10,579 nucleotides of DNA from Pleurocapsa sp. MO_226.B13 (GCA_030064795.1 JASJEI010000081.1:1-10579); one strand, 5' to 3'; positions 1 through 5,932 are shown, counted from the first letter of the stretch. The notes: generated from the sequence alone by a model not told the origin. A program made the numbers and translations.

Positions 1-118
1 AGTTATAAGTTACTATCAAACCTCCCTAATTTTTTTTTCTTCTCTCTCGGCTTGTTAATTAAGTTATCGGTGGGTGGCATAAGTGATCGTTTTTTGAAGC
101 CTTCCTGATTTTTTTTAT

Positions 119-510
119 TCATTGTAGAGCTTCTATCCCACCACGAGAGGCAAATATTTTGATAACTTCCTCTTTATTTTCAAGATTAGTGAGTAAATAC
201 CAGGGGTTAGGCAATTGTTTATTTTTATACTTTCTTCGCCAATAAACTACGATATTAAATCGATTTTTTTTATTTTCTTCTGTAACTAATACTTCTTGAT
301 ATATCGCTTTTTGCCCTGGTTTAATATCTAAGGAATCCAAGGATTGATATTTTTTGTAGCGGGGTTTAATTAAGGTGTTCTTATTTAATCTCAGAATAAA
401 ATCTATTTTCTTTTTAGTGAGCCCCAGAGCCAAAGCCGTACTACGATATTCTCTATCACCTATAACGACTAGTTTATAATCTTTAAGTAATTTCAGTATC
501 GGTCTAATTG
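119..510 (-). pseudogene. IS4-family transposase fragment (middle part only)
   Basis: This is a remnant of a DDE transposase read on the minus strand. The reading frame is open from 510 down to the stop near 119, although the first possible start codon is a TTG at 433. Upstream of that TTG the frame still encodes transposase-like sequence (IRPILKLLKDYKLVVIGDREY), so 433 is not a true start. GDREY fits the IS4 N3 motif holding the second catalytic Asp. FASRGGIEAL near the end fits the C1 motif (Y/F-2-R-3-E) with the catalytic Glu, and the frame stops two residues later. The N-terminal part with the first catalytic Asp is missing because the frame is cut exactly at 511, where the next insertion sequence begins. 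The C-terminal tail is also gone. It is certainly non-functional. The IS4-type assignment rests on motif spacing and general resemblance. Confidence 0.75.
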
Positions 511-528
511 CAATACTTCTTGTTTAAG
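511..528 (+). repeat. Left terminal inverted repeat of the IS4-family element
   Basis: CAATACTTCTTGTTTAAG is the exact reverse complement of 1972-1989, and marks the left end of the element. Confidence 0.9.
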
Positions 529-572
529 CCCAAAATCAAGTAAAGTGAGGATGATTTTCAGAAAAGAAAAAA

Positions 573-1808
573 GTGCAGCTCAAAGAATTCTCATTGATTA
601 ACCCGAAGTTGGAAGCATCATTAGTTTTCCAAGCAATTCAAACAGTAATCTCGCCAGAAGTAATTGACCAAGAATTGGAAAAAAGCAATAGTGTTGAAGA
701 ACGAAAACGGAAATTACCCGCAAGTTTGGTGGTCTGTTTAGTAATTGCCATGAGTTTATGGTCATCAGATTCAATGGGAACTGTACTGAAGAATCTGGTG
801 AATGGGTTAAATAGACAGTGGACGAAATTAGGACAATATTGGCAAACGCCGAATAGTTCTTCGATTACCACAGCTAGACAAAAGCTAGGATGTCAAGTGA
901 TGAGTCGATTATTTAATTCGATTGTCAGACCTCAGGCAACGGCGAAAACCCCAGGTGCATTTCTGGGTGGACTCAGAGTGATGGCAGTGGATGGCACAGT
1001 ATTAGATGTGCCAGATAGCGAAGCTAATGCTAGGGTTTTCGGTTATCCAGGAAGTCGCAAAGGCACAAGAGCAGCTTTTCCCAAAGCTCGTGTCGTGTTA
1101 CTGATTGAGGCAGGTACACATTTAATCACTGATGCTTTACTCTGTCCTTATCGGATGGGAGAAAGAGTAAGAGCTTTAAAATTATTGCGTTCGGTCAACG
1201 AATCAATGCTTTTAATGTGGGACAGAGGATTACATTCCTATAGAATGGTCAATTCCACATTAGCTCAAGGATGTCAGTATTTAGGAAGAGTGCCCGCCAA
1301 TGTTAAATTTCCGGCTCATAAAATTTTAGATGATGGTTCTTACTTAAGTTGGATTAATCCTGACCGCAAATCGAAGAAAAAAGGGTTAACGAAGATTCAA
1401 GTGCGAGTCATTGAATACAGCATTGAGACCATTGAGACTGATGGAGAACTGAAAACTTACCGTTTGATTACCAGCTTAATGGATGTAGCTTTATTTCCGG
1501 CCTTATTGTTGGCACAGCAATATCATCAACGATGGGAAATCGAGAATACGATTGATGAACTGAAAACTCATCTTCTCGGACGTAAGACTCCTATCCGTTC
1601 TCTCAGACCCCGTGAAGTGGTCCAAGAAATTTATGGATGGCTCTTGGGTCACTACGCCATTCGTTCTTTAATGTTTCAAGCTTCCCAACAAGCTAAAATT
1701 TCTCCTTTACGCTTAGGGTTTACTGGCACTCTCAAAGTTATTCGCCGAGCAATAGCTGATTTTCAAGACCTCAACCAAGAGCAACTGCCTTTTTTTTCTC
1801 TCGGTTAA
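573..1808 (+). CDS. IS4-family DDE transposase (frame ends early at a T8 run)
   Basis: This is the cut-and-paste transposase of the surrounding element. Residues about 15-110 look like the IS4 N-terminal domain and residues about 130-370 are the DDE catalytic domain. The catalytic set is complete: Asp140 in AVDGTVLD, Asp217 in MWDRG, and Glu324 in YHQRWEIENTIDELK, which follows Y-2-R-3-E-6-K exactly. The GTG at 573 is the first start after an in-frame stop at 552-554, and no strong Shine-Dalgarno sequence precedes it. The frame ends at 1808 with FFSLG, just after eight T (1790-1797). The missing basic C-terminus is encoded directly downstream in the -1 frame, giving about 465 residues if joined. 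The codons over the T run read CCT TTT TTT TCT, a perfect U UUU UUU slippery heptamer. Slippage could therefore restore the protein, although a simple one-base loss is as likely. Confidence 0.85.
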   Translation: MQLKEFSLINPKLEASLVFQAIQTVISPEVIDQELEKSNSVEERKRKLPASLVVCLVIAMSLWSSDSMGTVLKNLVNGLNRQWTKLGQYWQTPNSSSITTARQKLGCQVMSRLFNSIVRPQATAKTPGAFLGGLRVMAVDGTVLDVPDSEANARVFGYPGSRKGTRAAFPKARVVLLIEAGTHLITDALLCPYRMGERVRALKLLRSVNESMLLMWDRGLHSYRMVNSTLAQGCQYLGRVPANVKFPAHKILDDGSYLSWINPDRKSKKKGLTKIQVRVIEYSIETIETDGELKTYRLITSLMDVALFPALLLAQQYHQRWEIENTIDELKTHLLGRKTPIRSLRPREVVQEIYGWLLGHYAIRSLMFQASQQAKISPLRLGFTGTLKVIRRAIADFQDLNQEQLPFFSLG

Positions 1809-1969
1809 TTAAAGATATTTTAGCCGAACAAATTCCTCCTAGACAAGGCCGAAATAATCCCCGGGTCGTCAAAAAACCTCGTTCTAAATTTCCTTCTAAA
1901 AAGCCGATTCATCGAGCAATGTCTTCTGCTCCAAAACAACTGAATTTTTCGATTTTTAACTCTGCTTAA
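1799..1969 (+). pseudogene. C-terminal tail of the IS4 transposase in the -1 frame
   Basis: Reading from 1799 in the -1 frame gives 56 codons starting SRLIKDILAEQIPPRQG and ending NFSIFNSA before a TAA at 1967-1969, just inside the right terminal repeat. It is rich in Lys, Arg and Pro, as expected for an IS4-type tail, and continues the upstream protein without a gap. One extra T in the run at 1790-1797 would fuse the two. I cannot tell from one sequence whether this is a mutation, a sequencing error in a homopolymer, or a functional slippage site. Confidence 0.8.
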
Positions 1970-1971
1970 TC

Positions 1972-1989
1972 CTTAAACAAGAAGTATTG
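1972..1989 (-). repeat. Right terminal inverted repeat of the IS4-family element
   Basis: CTTAAACAAGAAGTATTG is the exact reverse complement of 511-528, and marks the right end of the element. Confidence 0.9.
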
Positions 1990-2014
1990 AGAGACGAACT
2001 AGGTGTATTGGCTT

Positions 2015-2155
2015 GCAAAAGCCTTTGCCTCGGCTCGCAAAAAATAATTGCTTCGGCTCAGATTAATCTGCAAAAAATAATTGCTTCGGCTCACAATAAA
2101 TACCAATGGACTCAGATTAATTTGCAAACGGCTTGCAAAAACTATTTTTGGCTCA
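2015..2155. repeat. Short hairpin-forming repeat array
   Basis: Four related units share the form GCAAAA-(variable)-GGCTC. Two are identical over 24 bases (2037-2060 and 2070-2093, 33 bases apart), each holding GCAAAAAATAATTGC followed by TTCGGCTCA. Degenerate copies lie at 2015-2036 (GCAAAAGCCTTTGC then CTCGGCTC) and 2135-2155. The core can fold as a small hairpin (GCAAA/TTTGC or GCAA/TTGC). A perfect 12-bp palindrome CAGATTAATCTG (2059-2070) links the two identical units, and a decayed form lies near 2113-2124. A 105-codon frame spans this array, but its protein is only a reflection of the repeats and I do not call it a gene. Confidence 0.7.
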
Positions 2156-2330
2156 CATTATCTGCAAAACCTCTGTATGATAGCCAAATTCTGAATTTAA
2201 AGTATTTCTTATCTTCCATATTCAGGACCAACCAAAGTAGTACCATCGGGCGTATGACTACGATTCATGAATTAAAGGGTCATGTCGACCTCAAAGCAAT
2301 TTGATAAAGATAATCTCCCAATTCACTATG
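2156..2330. other. Non-coding stretch between repeat array and GC-rich island
   Basis: AT-rich sequence without a convincing gene, promoter or structure. It separates the repeat array from the HIP1-bounded island. A short minus-strand frame here reads like a protein fragment but is closed by stops on both sides. Confidence 0.4.
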
Positions 2331-2548
2331 GCGATCGCATTACTCACTTGTCGTTTCGCGGTTGGTTGGTTGTGTGGTGCGGGTTCGCCCTGGCTGGTGT
2401 TCTGTCTCTGGCTTCGTCTGGTTCGTCTCTGTCCCTGTCGTGCGCTAGTTTCTTCGTTTCTTCGTTGGGGGTTCGTCCCCCTTTCTTGGTCAGCATTCCC
2501 TTGCGCCTGACGGCGACGCGGGGTCTGACCGCTTTTTTTGGCGATCGC
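2331..2548. other. GC-rich, pyrimidine-rich island between two HIP1 sites
   Basis: The stretch begins and ends with GCGATCGC (2331-2338 and 2541-2548) and is clearly richer in G and C than its flanks. The plus strand is dominated by TCG/TCT/GGT-type words with local repeats (TTCGTCTGGTTCGTCT near 2417; TTTCTTCG twice near 2450-2465). A strong stem-loop GGGG-GTTCG-TCCCC lies near 2467-2481, followed by a T-rich run. Two overlapping plus-strand frames cross it, but their Leu/Ser/Val-rich products look like composition artefacts. Its function is unknown. It could be a decayed mobile element or a structured RNA. Confidence 0.4.
2467..2487 (+). terminator. Possible intrinsic terminator or structural hairpin
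   Basis: A GGGG stem, GTTCG loop and CCCC stem are followed by TTTCTT. The T tract is short and interrupted, and no gene clearly ends here, so a terminator role is weakly supported. Confidence 0.3.
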
Positions 2549-2955
2549 GGCTTCTACAAAAAACCAGTCTCACCATAAGACTAACATTTACTGAATATGA
2601 GAACGGTGGGAATTCTTTCCCACAACCAAACGATTAAGAGTCGCTTGCTCTGCCTAATTGAGCGGAAGTTCCCAGGCGGAAATCAAAACCCTACTACATC
2701 TAATACTAAATTCGGGATAGTTAAACCTTGAAAAAACTTTTTGATTTTTTCTGTATGAGTTTTTCAGAAGCGCGAGCGCCAGATCTATAGTGGTCAACTC
2801 TAAACAGCATAACGGTAATGTCCAACAGGAAGAGTGATTATTTTTACTAATAGATTTAATTAACCAGTTATAGTAATCCTTTATTTCATCAAAATTTACG
2901 GTTTGATTTGGATATACTTTAATCCAAATACTGTACGAACTGTAACCTGATTACC
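2549..2955. other. Non-coding stretch, no confident gene
   Basis: A 44-codon frame at 2597-2731 (starting MRTVGILSHNQTIKSRLL) is open, but it has no ribosome site and no family I recognise. It may be a relic. The segment near 2770-2780 holds the GC palindrome GCGCGAGCGC. Upstream of 2956 the plus-strand frame is closed at 2920, and no signal-peptide-like segment joins the ORF at 2956 in any frame. The stretch therefore probably contains the decayed 5' part of that gene, or unrelated spacer. Confidence 0.4.
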
Positions 2956-3468
2956 GTGGAAAATGTAAATATTACAGGCAGTGCCGATATTTCGCTGTTT
3001 GGCACAAGCCGAGATACCTTAATCAAGAATAAGACCTTTGACGGTGGTAGCATGACTATCACCGAGCGCGCGCCATTTTCTGTGAACGCTTCAGTCTATG
3101 AAGAAGATGAGGACGCATATATAAATACGGAAGGAAACCGAGAACGGCAATGGAAAGTAAGACCTGAAGACGAAGAAATTTACCTTGGAACACTGACATA
3201 TAGGAATAATTTTTTTGACCCCATCGATTTTGGTGAGACTGCCGTTGGTTCAATCATTGATATTACTCTTGATACACCAGCCCAAGGGAAGTTACGGGGT
3301 AACGGGAATTTTTTCTTAGACATCGATCAAGAGCGATACGGGCCAGAAACACTTGAGCTGGGTTTTCGTGGGGCAGACCCCAATAATCTTGAGTTGATTT
3401 CAACAGATGGTGAAACCGTTGGCGTAATACCCTACCGTTTTGATTTCATAGGTGGCAGGGTTAGTTAA
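2956..3468 (+). CDS. Extracellular beta-rich protein, truncated by IS607 insertion
   Basis: The frame encodes 170 residues from a GTG start. The in-frame region is open back to 2923, just after a stop, so the start is uncertain and no signal peptide is present. The protein is acidic and rich in Gly, Thr, Asn and Asp with alternating hydrophobic residues, as in secreted beta-sandwich proteins. The run EEIYLGTLTYRN followed about 20 residues later by VGSIIDITLDTP resembles cyanobacterial 'choice-of-anchor K' domains; this is recalled resemblance, not a search result. It ends GVIPYRFDFIGGRVS, the last four or five residues being read from the left end of the IS607 element. Before insertion it would have continued into the hydrophobic anchor segment at 5873-5932. 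It is probably a pseudogene at both ends. Confidence 0.5.
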   Translation: MENVNITGSADISLFGTSRDTLIKNKTFDGGSMTITERAPFSVNASVYEEDEDAYINTEGNRERQWKVRPEDEEIYLGTLTYRNNFFDPIDFGETAVGSIIDITLDTPAQGKLRGNGNFFLDIDQERYGPETLELGFRGADPNNLELISTDGETVGVIPYRFDFIGGRVS

Positions 3469-3479
3469 CTGTTAACTAA
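3461..3479. repeat. Palindrome just inside the inferred IS607 left end
   Basis: TTAGTTAAC-T-GTTAACTAA has two perfect 9-base arms around one central base. It begins about 10 bases inside the inferred left end and overlaps the stop codon of the truncated upstream ORF. It could be a recombinase binding site. No matching copy is visible at the right end. Confidence 0.5.
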
Positions 3480-3503
3480 TATCTGTACACAACTTACCTT
3501 AAC

Positions 3504-3520
3504 TGTCCAAATGTGCTAAA
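3504..3520 (+). promoter_or_regulatory. Promoter/operator-like repeat upstream of tnpA
   Basis: TGTCCAAATGTGCTAAA lies 33 bases before the tnpA GTG. It matches 13 of 17 bases of TGGACAAATATGCTATA at 4190-4206, which lies 31 bases before the tnpB ATG. A related TGTCCAGATATTTAGAA lies at 5762-5778 near the right end. The equal spacing to both genes suggests a shared promoter element or a TnpA binding site. Confidence 0.4.
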
Positions 3521-3553
3521 CCTGAAATATAAATTCAAACAGGAAGTTATGGC

Positions 3554-4177
3554 GTGAGTCTAAGCATTGGTGAAACAGCAAAGATTCTAGGAGTCTCGGT
3601 CAAAACAGTTAGACGATGGGCAGATTCAGGTAAACTCAAAAGCGTCAGAAGCCCTTCTGGTCATAGAAGATTCAATCTTCATGATATACAAGAACTAAAT
3701 GATGGTAGTTCAATAACCATTGAAAACAAAATAACCATTAATTACGCTAGAGTATCTAGTCACGACCAGAAAGAAGACTTGGTTAGACAAATAAAAGTTC
3801 TAGAGAATTATTCGGCTTGTCGTGGTTGGCAGTTTGAAACTATTTCAGATTTGGGTTCTGGTCTTAACTACAAAAAAAAAGGATTGAAGCAACTGCTTAA
3901 CCGTATTATCTCTGGAGATGTTGGCAGATTGGTGCTGACACATAAAGACAGGCTTCTTAGATTCGGTAGTGAGCTAGTGTTTGCTATTTGTGAGGAGTTC
4001 AATACCGAGGTAATTATTATCAATCAAAGTAAAGAAGAAATTAGCTTTGAGCAAGAATTGACTGAGGACATGATTGAGCTTGTTACGGTATTTTCAGCCA
4101 GACTTTATGGAAGCAGAAGCAAAAAGAATAAAATCTTGCTCGAAAATATGGCTAAAGCTGTACAACAAAGTCAGTAA
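3554..4177 (+). CDS. tnpA: IS607-family serine recombinase TnpA
   Basis: This is the transposase that moves the element through a covalent serine intermediate. Residues 4-44 are a MerR-like winged helix-turn-helix (IGETAKILGVSVKTVRRWADSGKL ... SGHRRF) that binds DNA. Residues about 60-185 are a resolvase-type catalytic domain: YARVSSHDQ carries the nucleophile Ser68 with Arg66, followed by DLGSGLNYKKKG and THKDRLLRFG with the conserved Asp132-Arg133. The HTH-before-catalytic-domain order is diagnostic of IS607 TnpA, and 207 residues is a normal length. The GTG start is chosen because AGGAAG at 3541-3546 sits 7 bases upstream; the ATG at 3549 is out of frame and stops at once. The gene looks intact and lies 60 bases before tnpB on the same strand. 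Confidence 0.93.
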   Translation: MSLSIGETAKILGVSVKTVRRWADSGKLKSVRSPSGHRRFNLHDIQELNDGSSITIENKITINYARVSSHDQKEDLVRQIKVLENYSACRGWQFETISDLGSGLNYKKKGLKQLLNRIISGDVGRLVLTHKDRLLRFGSELVFAICEEFNTEVIIINQSKEEISFEQELTEDMIELVTVFSARLYGSRSKKNKILLENMAKAVQQSQ

Positions 4178-4188
4178 TATGTACATAT
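4177..4188. repeat. 12-bp palindrome between tnpA and tnpB
   Basis: ATATGTACATAT is a perfect palindrome overlapping the end of the tnpA stop codon and the -35 region of the tnpB promoter. It is a plausible operator for a dimeric DNA-binding protein such as TnpA. Confidence 0.45.
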
Positions 4189-4208
4189 ATGGACAAATAT
4201 GCTATAAT
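4180..4208 (+). promoter_or_regulatory. Predicted promoter of the tnpB-like gene
   Basis: A perfect TATAAT -10 box (4203-4208) follows TGTACA (4180-4185), a moderate -35 box, at a 17-base spacing. The -10 lies 29 bases before the ATG at 4238. This suggests the second gene has its own promoter, overlapping the palindrome at 4177-4188. Confidence 0.55.
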
Positions 4209-4237
4209 TTGGCTAAGTTTAGCGTAGATAGCATTTT

Positions 4238-5722
4238 ATGACTACACTCACCTATGTTAAAGGCTTACCAACACCGATAGAAGAATTAAATGCCATAGGT
4301 GAGACAACCTTGAGTATGTTTTTGTACGATTACTCTCAGATATTTCGTACAGCAGCTTGTGAAACAGTAAATCATTTATTAAGTACCAAAAAGTTTGACA
4401 AATCAAAATGGAATACTCATCTGCAACAAACTTATGGCATTAATAAGCGTCATGCTAATGGTGTAATATCCAGTGCTAAAGGAAGAGTATCTTCGGCAGT
4501 GGAATGTCGTTGCGAATATCTTAAAACTCTAAAAGGTAAACTAGCTTCTGCCTTAGCTTGGCTAAAAAAGAATGAAAAGAAGCTTTACTCATGTCAAAAA
4601 TTTTATGCAAGAAAAAACTGGAGAAATTCAAAAACCAGCACATTATTGCCACTCTCTTGCTCTCTAAAATATCGTAATACTAATTATCAACATCTCAAAT
4701 TTCAGGTTCATCACAAAAAACGTAGAATACATTTACTTATTCAACAAATACAACATCTCAAGGTTAAACCAGTTAGAGTAAAAGTCCCTGACTGGGATTG
4801 CTTTATAGTGGGGAGTAAAGATGAAACCTGTGGCAATCAAGTGTGTCAGTGGGACGGTGAATATCTTAAGTTTAGAGTGCCTTATTGTTTAGAGAATAAA
4901 TATGGCAAAATTGTAATTAGCAAAATCGGTAATTTTCAGCGCCAGATCAACCGTATACCCGCATCTGGATCTTTAACATGGCATTTCTCTATTAAGGATG
5001 GTCGGTGGAAGGTAGCATTACAGTTTACTCCCGCACCCGTTAATAGAGTTTCTAATGCCATAGCTTATGGTTGTATAGGCATAGATTTGAATCCAGGTTC
5101 GATTGATTGGGCTTATGTTGACTGGAATGGTAATCTCAAGCGACATGGCAAATTCGTTCTTCAGCAGGGTTTGCCCAAAGGGAAAATGAAGGCTCAATTA
5201 GTAAAGGTAAGCCTAAAACTGGCAGCACTAGCTACTGAATATAAATGTCCTGTTGTATGTGAAGAATTGAATTTTAGTAGCAAAAAAGCACAGCTAAAAG
5301 AAATTAGTACAAAGCTGGCTAGGATGCTATCTGGTTGGGCGTATGCTGAGTTTTTTAAACAGTTGGGTTCAATCTTGGCTAACAGAGGTATCCAGTTGAA
5401 AACCGTCAATCCCGCATTCACTTCTTTGATTGGACTAGTTAAGTACACTAAGCAGTATGGCATTAGTAGTGGTGTAGCAGCAGCGATTGTCATCGCTCGT
5501 CGAGGAATGAGATTGACTGAAAAATTGCCAGACTCCATAACCGCCTATCTTGACGTGAAACCTCGAAAGCACGTATGGAGTCAATGGTCACAAGTAAATA
5601 GTTTAATTAAGTCTTGTAGTGTAATCAAGAATCGTCATTCTTATTATTCTATTCCTAACTGGAGTTGGTTGGTCAAGGAAATAGAACTAGATTCTGTTTC
5701 TAAGCAGCAATGCACTAATTAA
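4238..5722 (+). CDS. tnpB: TnpB-like RuvC-fold protein with altered RuvC-III and no zinc ribbon
   Basis: This 494-residue protein is the accessory partner of TnpA in the element. TnpB proteins are RNA-guided nucleases that keep such elements in place. Residues about 1-260 are Lys/Arg-rich with helical segments, as in the RNA/DNA-binding lobe. RuvC-I is GIDLNPGSIDWAYVD with Asp283, and RuvC-II is VVCEELNF with Glu342. The segment NPAFTSLIGLVKYTKQYGIS leads directly to SGVAAAIVIARRG (411-423). This aligns with the usual D-x-N-A-A block, but Gly/Ser stand where Asp is expected. The two CxxC pairs of the zinc ribbon normally found between RuvC-II and III are absent. No frameshift or stop interrupts the gene, so it belongs to a divergent subfamily or is nuclease-impaired. 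The ATG at 4238 follows a good promoter but lacks a clear ribosome site. Confidence 0.85.
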   Translation: MTTLTYVKGLPTPIEELNAIGETTLSMFLYDYSQIFRTAACETVNHLLSTKKFDKSKWNTHLQQTYGINKRHANGVISSAKGRVSSAVECRCEYLKTLKGKLASALAWLKKNEKKLYSCQKFYARKNWRNSKTSTLLPLSCSLKYRNTNYQHLKFQVHHKKRRIHLLIQQIQHLKVKPVRVKVPDWDCFIVGSKDETCGNQVCQWDGEYLKFRVPYCLENKYGKIVISKIGNFQRQINRIPASGSLTWHFSIKDGRWKVALQFTPAPVNRVSNAIAYGCIGIDLNPGSIDWAYVDWNGNLKRHGKFVLQQGLPKGKMKAQLVKVSLKLAALATEYKCPVVCEELNFSSKKAQLKEISTKLARMLSGWAYAEFFKQLGSILANRGIQLKTVNPAFTSLIGLVKYTKQYGISSGVAAAIVIARRGMRLTEKLPDSITAYLDVKPRKHVWSQWSQVNSLIKSCSVIKNRHSYYSIPNWSWLVKEIELDSVSKQQCTN

Positions 5723-5724
5723 TG

Positions 5725-5872
5725 AGCAAACTTAAACCGTAGAGTTCTATTTGGGCAGATTTGTCCAGATATTTAGAAACGGTTAAGTCCGTCAAGTAGT
5801 TTTGAAAGTGCCGTGCCCTGGCACTGGTTCTCGAATAGATGGCGAAAGGTTTCAGCATGAGTAGTGACAATT
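5725..5872 (+). ncRNA. Candidate guide-RNA scaffold at the IS607 right end
   Basis: TnpB-associated RNAs lie at the 3' end of tnpB and run to the right end of the element, with the guide taken from flanking DNA. Here about 150 bases between the tnpB stop and the inferred end carry no gene but do carry structure. The clearest is the stem AGTGCC (5807-5812) with GGCACT (5820-5825) around a 7-base loop, followed by GGTTCTCGAA and GGCGAAAGGTTTCAGC near the end. Position and structure fit such a scaffold. No known family was matched, and expression is unknown. Confidence 0.4.
5807..5825 (+). other. Stem-loop in the IS607 right end
   Basis: AGTGCC-gtgccct-GGCACT forms a perfect 6-bp stem. GTGCC in the loop can pair alternatively with GGCAC. 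It lies 47 bases before the inferred element end and has no T tract, which argues against a terminator. Confidence 0.6.
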
Positions 5873-5932
5873 GGTGCTGGTTTGACTATCGGCAGTTGCA
5901 TCTTTCTCTGCTTTGGTCGGAAAAATCTCTGA
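5873..5932 (+). pseudogene. C-terminal anchor fragment of the gene split by IS607
   Basis: From the GG at 5873 the frame reads GAGLTIGSCIFLCFGRKNL and stops at TGA 5930-5932. It is a short hydrophobic segment rich in Gly with a basic RKN end, the pattern of C-terminal sorting signals such as PEP-CTERM and the cyanobacterial PFE-CTERM type (P-F/Y-x-F followed by a Gly-rich membrane stretch). The left partner ends IPYRFDFI at 3450 and the codon phases agree, so both pieces probably come from one gene. The fragment is too short to prove this alone. Confidence 0.5.

Larger units (their letters stand above)
511..1989 (+). mobile_element. Complete IS4-family insertion sequence
   Basis: The element is 1479 bp long and bounded by perfect 18-bp inverted terminal repeats: CAATACTTCTTGTTTAAG at 511-528 and its exact reverse complement at 1972-1989. 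It holds one transposase gene that fills nearly all of it. IR length, element length and the DDE/YREK signature agree with the IS4 family. No target-site duplication is visible: the bases before 511 (...tcggtctaattg) and after 1989 (agagacgaacta...) do not match, although IS4-group elements normally duplicate about 10-13 bp. Its left end interrupts another IS4-type transposase remnant, and the missing half of that remnant does not resume on the right. A deletion or recombination therefore followed insertion. Confidence 0.9.
3451..5874 (+). mobile_element. IS607-family element (tnpA plus tnpB-like), inferred ends at GG
   Basis: The element carries an IS607-type serine recombinase followed by a TnpB-like protein on the same strand. 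IS607 elements lack terminal inverted repeats and target duplications and favour GG dinucleotides. I place the left end at the GG of 3451-3452 (or 3454-3455) and the right end at the GG of 5873-5874. Joining these restores one reading frame: ...IPYRFDFI (ending at 3450) continued by GAGLTIGSCIFLCFGRKNL and a TGA at 5930. The restored C-terminus has a hydrophobic stretch and a short basic tail, as cell-surface anchors do. The resulting length is about 2.42 kb, normal for a two-gene IS607 element. The gene content is certain; the exact ends are inference. Confidence 0.65.

Noticed and set aside
31..66. T-run followed by CTCTCGG...TTAATTAA resembling the IS4 frameshift site at 1790-1812
   Set aside because: The match is low-complexity and breaks at several bases; no transposase sequence surrounds it on that strand.
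2037..2093. Possible CRISPR array
   Set aside because: Only two exact 24-base units with a 9-base palindromic spacer; no further repeats and no cas genes.
2190..2272. Minus-strand frame reading NRSHTPDGTTLVGPEYGR
   Set aside because: It looks protein-like but is closed by stops on both sides within about 20 codons, so it is at most a relic.
1987..2304. 105-codon plus-strand frame
   Set aside because: Its protein mirrors the repeat array (IIASA twice, QINLQ twice) and it begins inside the IS4 terminal repeat; no family or ribosome site supports it.
2282..2578. 98-codon and overlapping 69-codon plus-strand frames over the GC-rich island
   Set aside because: Leu/Ser/Val-rich products follow the skewed composition; two frames are open at once and neither resembles a known family.
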